Shown: positions 62,325-64,000 of the stretch, one piece after another
Position numbering within the stretch: position 1 is the stretch's first letter
Layout: the number at the start of each line of letters is the position of its first letter
DNA from: Oleiphilus messinensis
GTDB taxonomy: Bacteria; Pseudomonadota; Gammaproteobacteria; Pseudomonadales; Oleiphilaceae
Length of the DNA: 64,000 bases
Direction of reading: 5' to 3'
Assembly (NCBI RefSeq): GCF_002162375.1
Contig: NZ_CP021425.1
Span: forward strand, 5,816,501 to 5,880,500
Position numbers and translations under genes: made by a program
The notes under the pieces: generated by a model
Databases searched by the model: none
Seen by the model: the letters and a program-made list of their open reading frames with translations, nothing else
What the model was told of the DNA's origin: nothing

Positions 62325-63926
62325 TTAGATGTTGTTGAACTGGTTAGAAGTGTTTTTCGCACCGCCAGCTTTCAGAGCGTTCTCACCAGCGTAGTACTCT
62401 TTGTGGTCGTCGCCCAGGTCAGAACCAGCCATGTTCTGGTGCTTAACGCAAGCGATACCTTGACGGATCTCTTTACGCTGAACGCCAGCAACATAACCCA
62501 GCATGCCTTGCTCGCCGAAGTACTCTTTCGCCAGGTTGTCAACAGACAACGCAGTGGTGTGGTAAGTAGGCAGAGTGATCAGGTGGTGGAATACGTTCGC
62601 TTCACGTGAACAATCCGCTTGGAAAGTCTTGATGCGTGCGTCAGCAGCTTCAGCCAGCTCAGACTCATCGTACTCAGCACTCATCAGACGATCACGGTCG
62701 TATGCAGAAACGTCTTTACCTTCCGCAGTCCAAGCATCGAAAGTTTGCTGACGGAAGCTCAGAGTCCAGTTGAAAGAAGGAGAGTTGTTGTAAACCAACT
62801 TCGCATCTGGGTGAACTTTACGAACTTCGTCCATCATATCTTTGATTTCGTGAACAGTTGGTACTGCAGTTTCGATCCACAGCAGGTCAGCACCGGCATT
62901 GATTGCTTCGATACAATCGAATACGCAACGCTCGTGACCAGTACCTTGACGGAATTGGTACAGACCAGAAGGCAGACGCTTAGGACGAACCAGTTTACCG
63001 TTACGGCTGATCAGTACATCACCTTCAGCAGTTTCTTCTGGAGAAACTTCTTCACAATCCAGGTAAGAGTTGTAAACGTCACCTTGATCGCCTGGTTCTT
63101 TAACAACTGCGATTTCTTTAGTCAGACCAGCACCTTCAGAGTCGGTACGTGCAACGATCAGACCGTCATCAACACCCAGCTCCAGGAAGGCATAACGCAG
63201 TGCACGCAGTTTCGCGTGGAAGTCAGCGTGAGGAACAGTTACTTTACCGTCCTGGTGACCACATTGCTTCTCGTCAGCAACCTGGTTTTCGATCTGCAGA
63301 CAGCACGCACCGGCTTCGATCATTTGCTTAGCCATCAGGTAAGTCGCTTCCGCGTTACCGAAACCAGCATCGATATCAGCAATGATTGGCACAACGTGAG
63401 TTTCGTGGTTGTCGATTTGCGCTTGGATTTCAGCTTCTTGAGCCGCATCACCCGCTTCACGAGCCTTGTCCAGAGCACGGAACAGGCCACCCAGTTCACG
63501 TGCGTCAGCTTGACGCAGGAAGGTGTACAGCTCTTCAACCAGAGATGCTACAGCAGTTTTCTCGTGCATGGATTGGTCAGGCAGCGGACCGAAGTCAGAG
63601 CGCAGTGCTGCAACCATCCAACCAGACAGGTACAAATAACGACGTTCAGTAGAACCGAAGTGCTTCTTGATAGAGATCAGCTTTTGCTGACCTACAAAAC
63701 CGTGCCAGCAACCCAGAGATTGAGTGTACTTGGTTTTGTCTTTATCAAACTCGGCCATGTCGCGACGCATGATAGCTGCAGTGTACTTAGCTACGTCCAG
63801 ACCCGTTTTGAATTTGTTTTGCGCACGCATACGTGCAGCAGATTCTGGGTTAATCGCGTCCCAAGGGCTACCAGCTGCTTCTTTCAGAGCTGCAACTGCT
63901 TGGATGTCGTTTTGTATTTGAGACAT
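62325..63926 (-). CDS. aceA: Isocitrate lyase (long form)
   Basis: A 533-residue isocitrate lyase, the glyoxylate-shunt enzyme cleaving isocitrate to glyoxylate and succinate. The size matches the long Pseudomonas-type ICL rather than the 430-residue E. coli type. The active-site cysteine motif is present as DEKQCGHQDGKVTV (consensus KKCGH), with IADIDAGFGNAEATY and LIVARTDSEGAGL as metal and substrate loops, and YNNSPSFNWTLSF and ETAVPTVHEIKDM later. Codon use is strongly biased, indicating high expression. AAGGA lies upstream of ATG 63926. It is needed for growth on acetate or fatty acids, which fits the tandem acyl-CoA dehydrogenases. Confidence 0.97.
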   Translation of the reverse strand: MSQIQNDIQAVAALKEAAGSPWDAINPESAARMRAQNKFKTGLDVAKYTAAIMRRDMAEFDKDKTKYTQSLGCWHGFVGQQKLISIKKHFGSTERRYLYLSGWMVAALRSDFGPLPDQSMHEKTAVASLVEELYTFLRQADARELGGLFRALDKAREAGDAAQEAEIQAQIDNHETHVVPIIADIDAGFGNAEATYLMAKQMIEAGACCLQIENQVADEKQCGHQDGKVTVPHADFHAKLRALRYAFLELGVDDGLIVARTDSEGAGLTKEIAVVKEPGDQGDVYNSYLDCEEVSPEETAEGDVLISRNGKLVRPKRLPSGLYQFRQGTGHERCVFDCIEAINAGADLLWIETAVPTVHEIKDMMDEVRKVHPDAKLVYNNSPSFNWTLSFRQQTFDAWTAEGKDVSAYDRDRLMSAEYDESELAEAADARIKTFQADCSREANVFHHLITLPTYHTTALSVDNLAKEYFGEQGMLGYVAGVQRKEIRQGIACVKHQNMAGSDLGDDHKEYYAGENALKAGGAKNTSNQFNNI

Positions 63927-64000
63927 AATGCTGATTCCTTCAAGGATGGCATTTAAGTTTCGCCAACCGGTATTGTTCGTATCAAGCTCTGCGCTGAAGC

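Noticed and set aside
62619-63956. A 445-codon open frame on the plus strand opposite aceA
   Set aside because: It is an antisense shadow of a gene with strongly biased codons. The translation is low-complexity, rich in Thr/Val/Phe/Arg, and has no recognisable domain.
1-64000. tRNA, rRNA, riboswitch and prophage integration signals
   Set aside because: Reading both strands I saw no convincing cloverleaf, rRNA core sequence or known riboswitch consensus, and no integrase gene.

Overview
The window looks like a chromosomal segment of a free-living, probably marine or hydrocarbon-associated gammaproteobacterium in the Oceanospirillales/Pseudomonadales neighbourhood. This is inferred from gene content, not from a marker gene: a long-form 533-residue isocitrate lyase, a HexR-linked zwf-pgl-eda block, tandem acyl-CoA dehydrogenases, RimK, TrhO and DUF3012/DUF4139/DUF5610 proteins. 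No rRNA or tRNA gene was recognised.

Layout. 1-6.4 kb is an accessory, partly decayed stretch. It holds a TetR regulator, a GNAT acetyltransferase, an intact PrlF antitoxin beside a wrecked YhaV toxin gene, the tail of an IS3 transposase, a caspase-like protein gene ending in a 17-copy pentanucleotide repeat, a TnpB-type RNA-guided nuclease gene whose 3' end folds into hairpins, and a fragment of an acyl-CoA ligase gene. 6.4-13.1 kb carries a metal-dependent hydrolase, an amidase, a divergent MocR regulator/PPOX flavoprotein pair, a glycosyltransferase and a DUF3012 lipoprotein. 13.4-17.5 kb is a two-gene signalling operon: a REC-GGDEF diguanylate cyclase and a hybrid histidine kinase with PAS, REC and HPt domains. 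17.5-22.1 kb has TrhO, a lipoprotein operon and an intact IS3-family element inserted in a divergent intergenic region. 22.1-25.9 kb is a gtrA-gtrB-large-membrane-protein set for lipid-linked sugar transfer.

26-34.4 kb is mostly metabolic: serine deaminase, a hotdog protein, a LysE exporter, two tandem acyl-CoA dehydrogenases of which only the second keeps the catalytic Glu motif, a DoxX protein, an SDR and a periplasmic binding protein. 34.5-38.7 kb is the Entner-Doudoroff/pentose phosphate entry block (eda, pgl, zwf) divergent from hexR. 38.7-42.4 kb has a RimK-like ligase with an aspartoacylase-like hydrolase, then a DUF4139 protein. 42.4-48.2 kb is a co-directional run: AraC regulator, 2Fe-2S and molybdopterin subunits of an isoquinoline-oxidoreductase-like enzyme, XdhC maturation factor, a small protein and the tag DNA glycosylase.

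48.5-64 kb mixes a periplasmic binding protein with a flavodoxin-like protein, a Phd antitoxin next to a stub of a PIN toxin, a four-gene cassette of small membrane proteins that may be a toxin-immunity module (50.3-52.3 kb), DUF5610 and repeat-containing proteins, a glycerophosphodiesterase, a LysR regulator, a YcaQ-like DNA glycosylase, a Y1 transposase bracketed by inverted double-hairpin ends, a possible ADP-ribosyltransferase-fold protein, and aceA.

The best candidates for something undescribed are the caspase-like protein with its frame-tolerant repeat tail, the zinc-finger-less TnpB with a putative guide RNA scaffold, and the 50.3-52.3 kb membrane-protein cassette.
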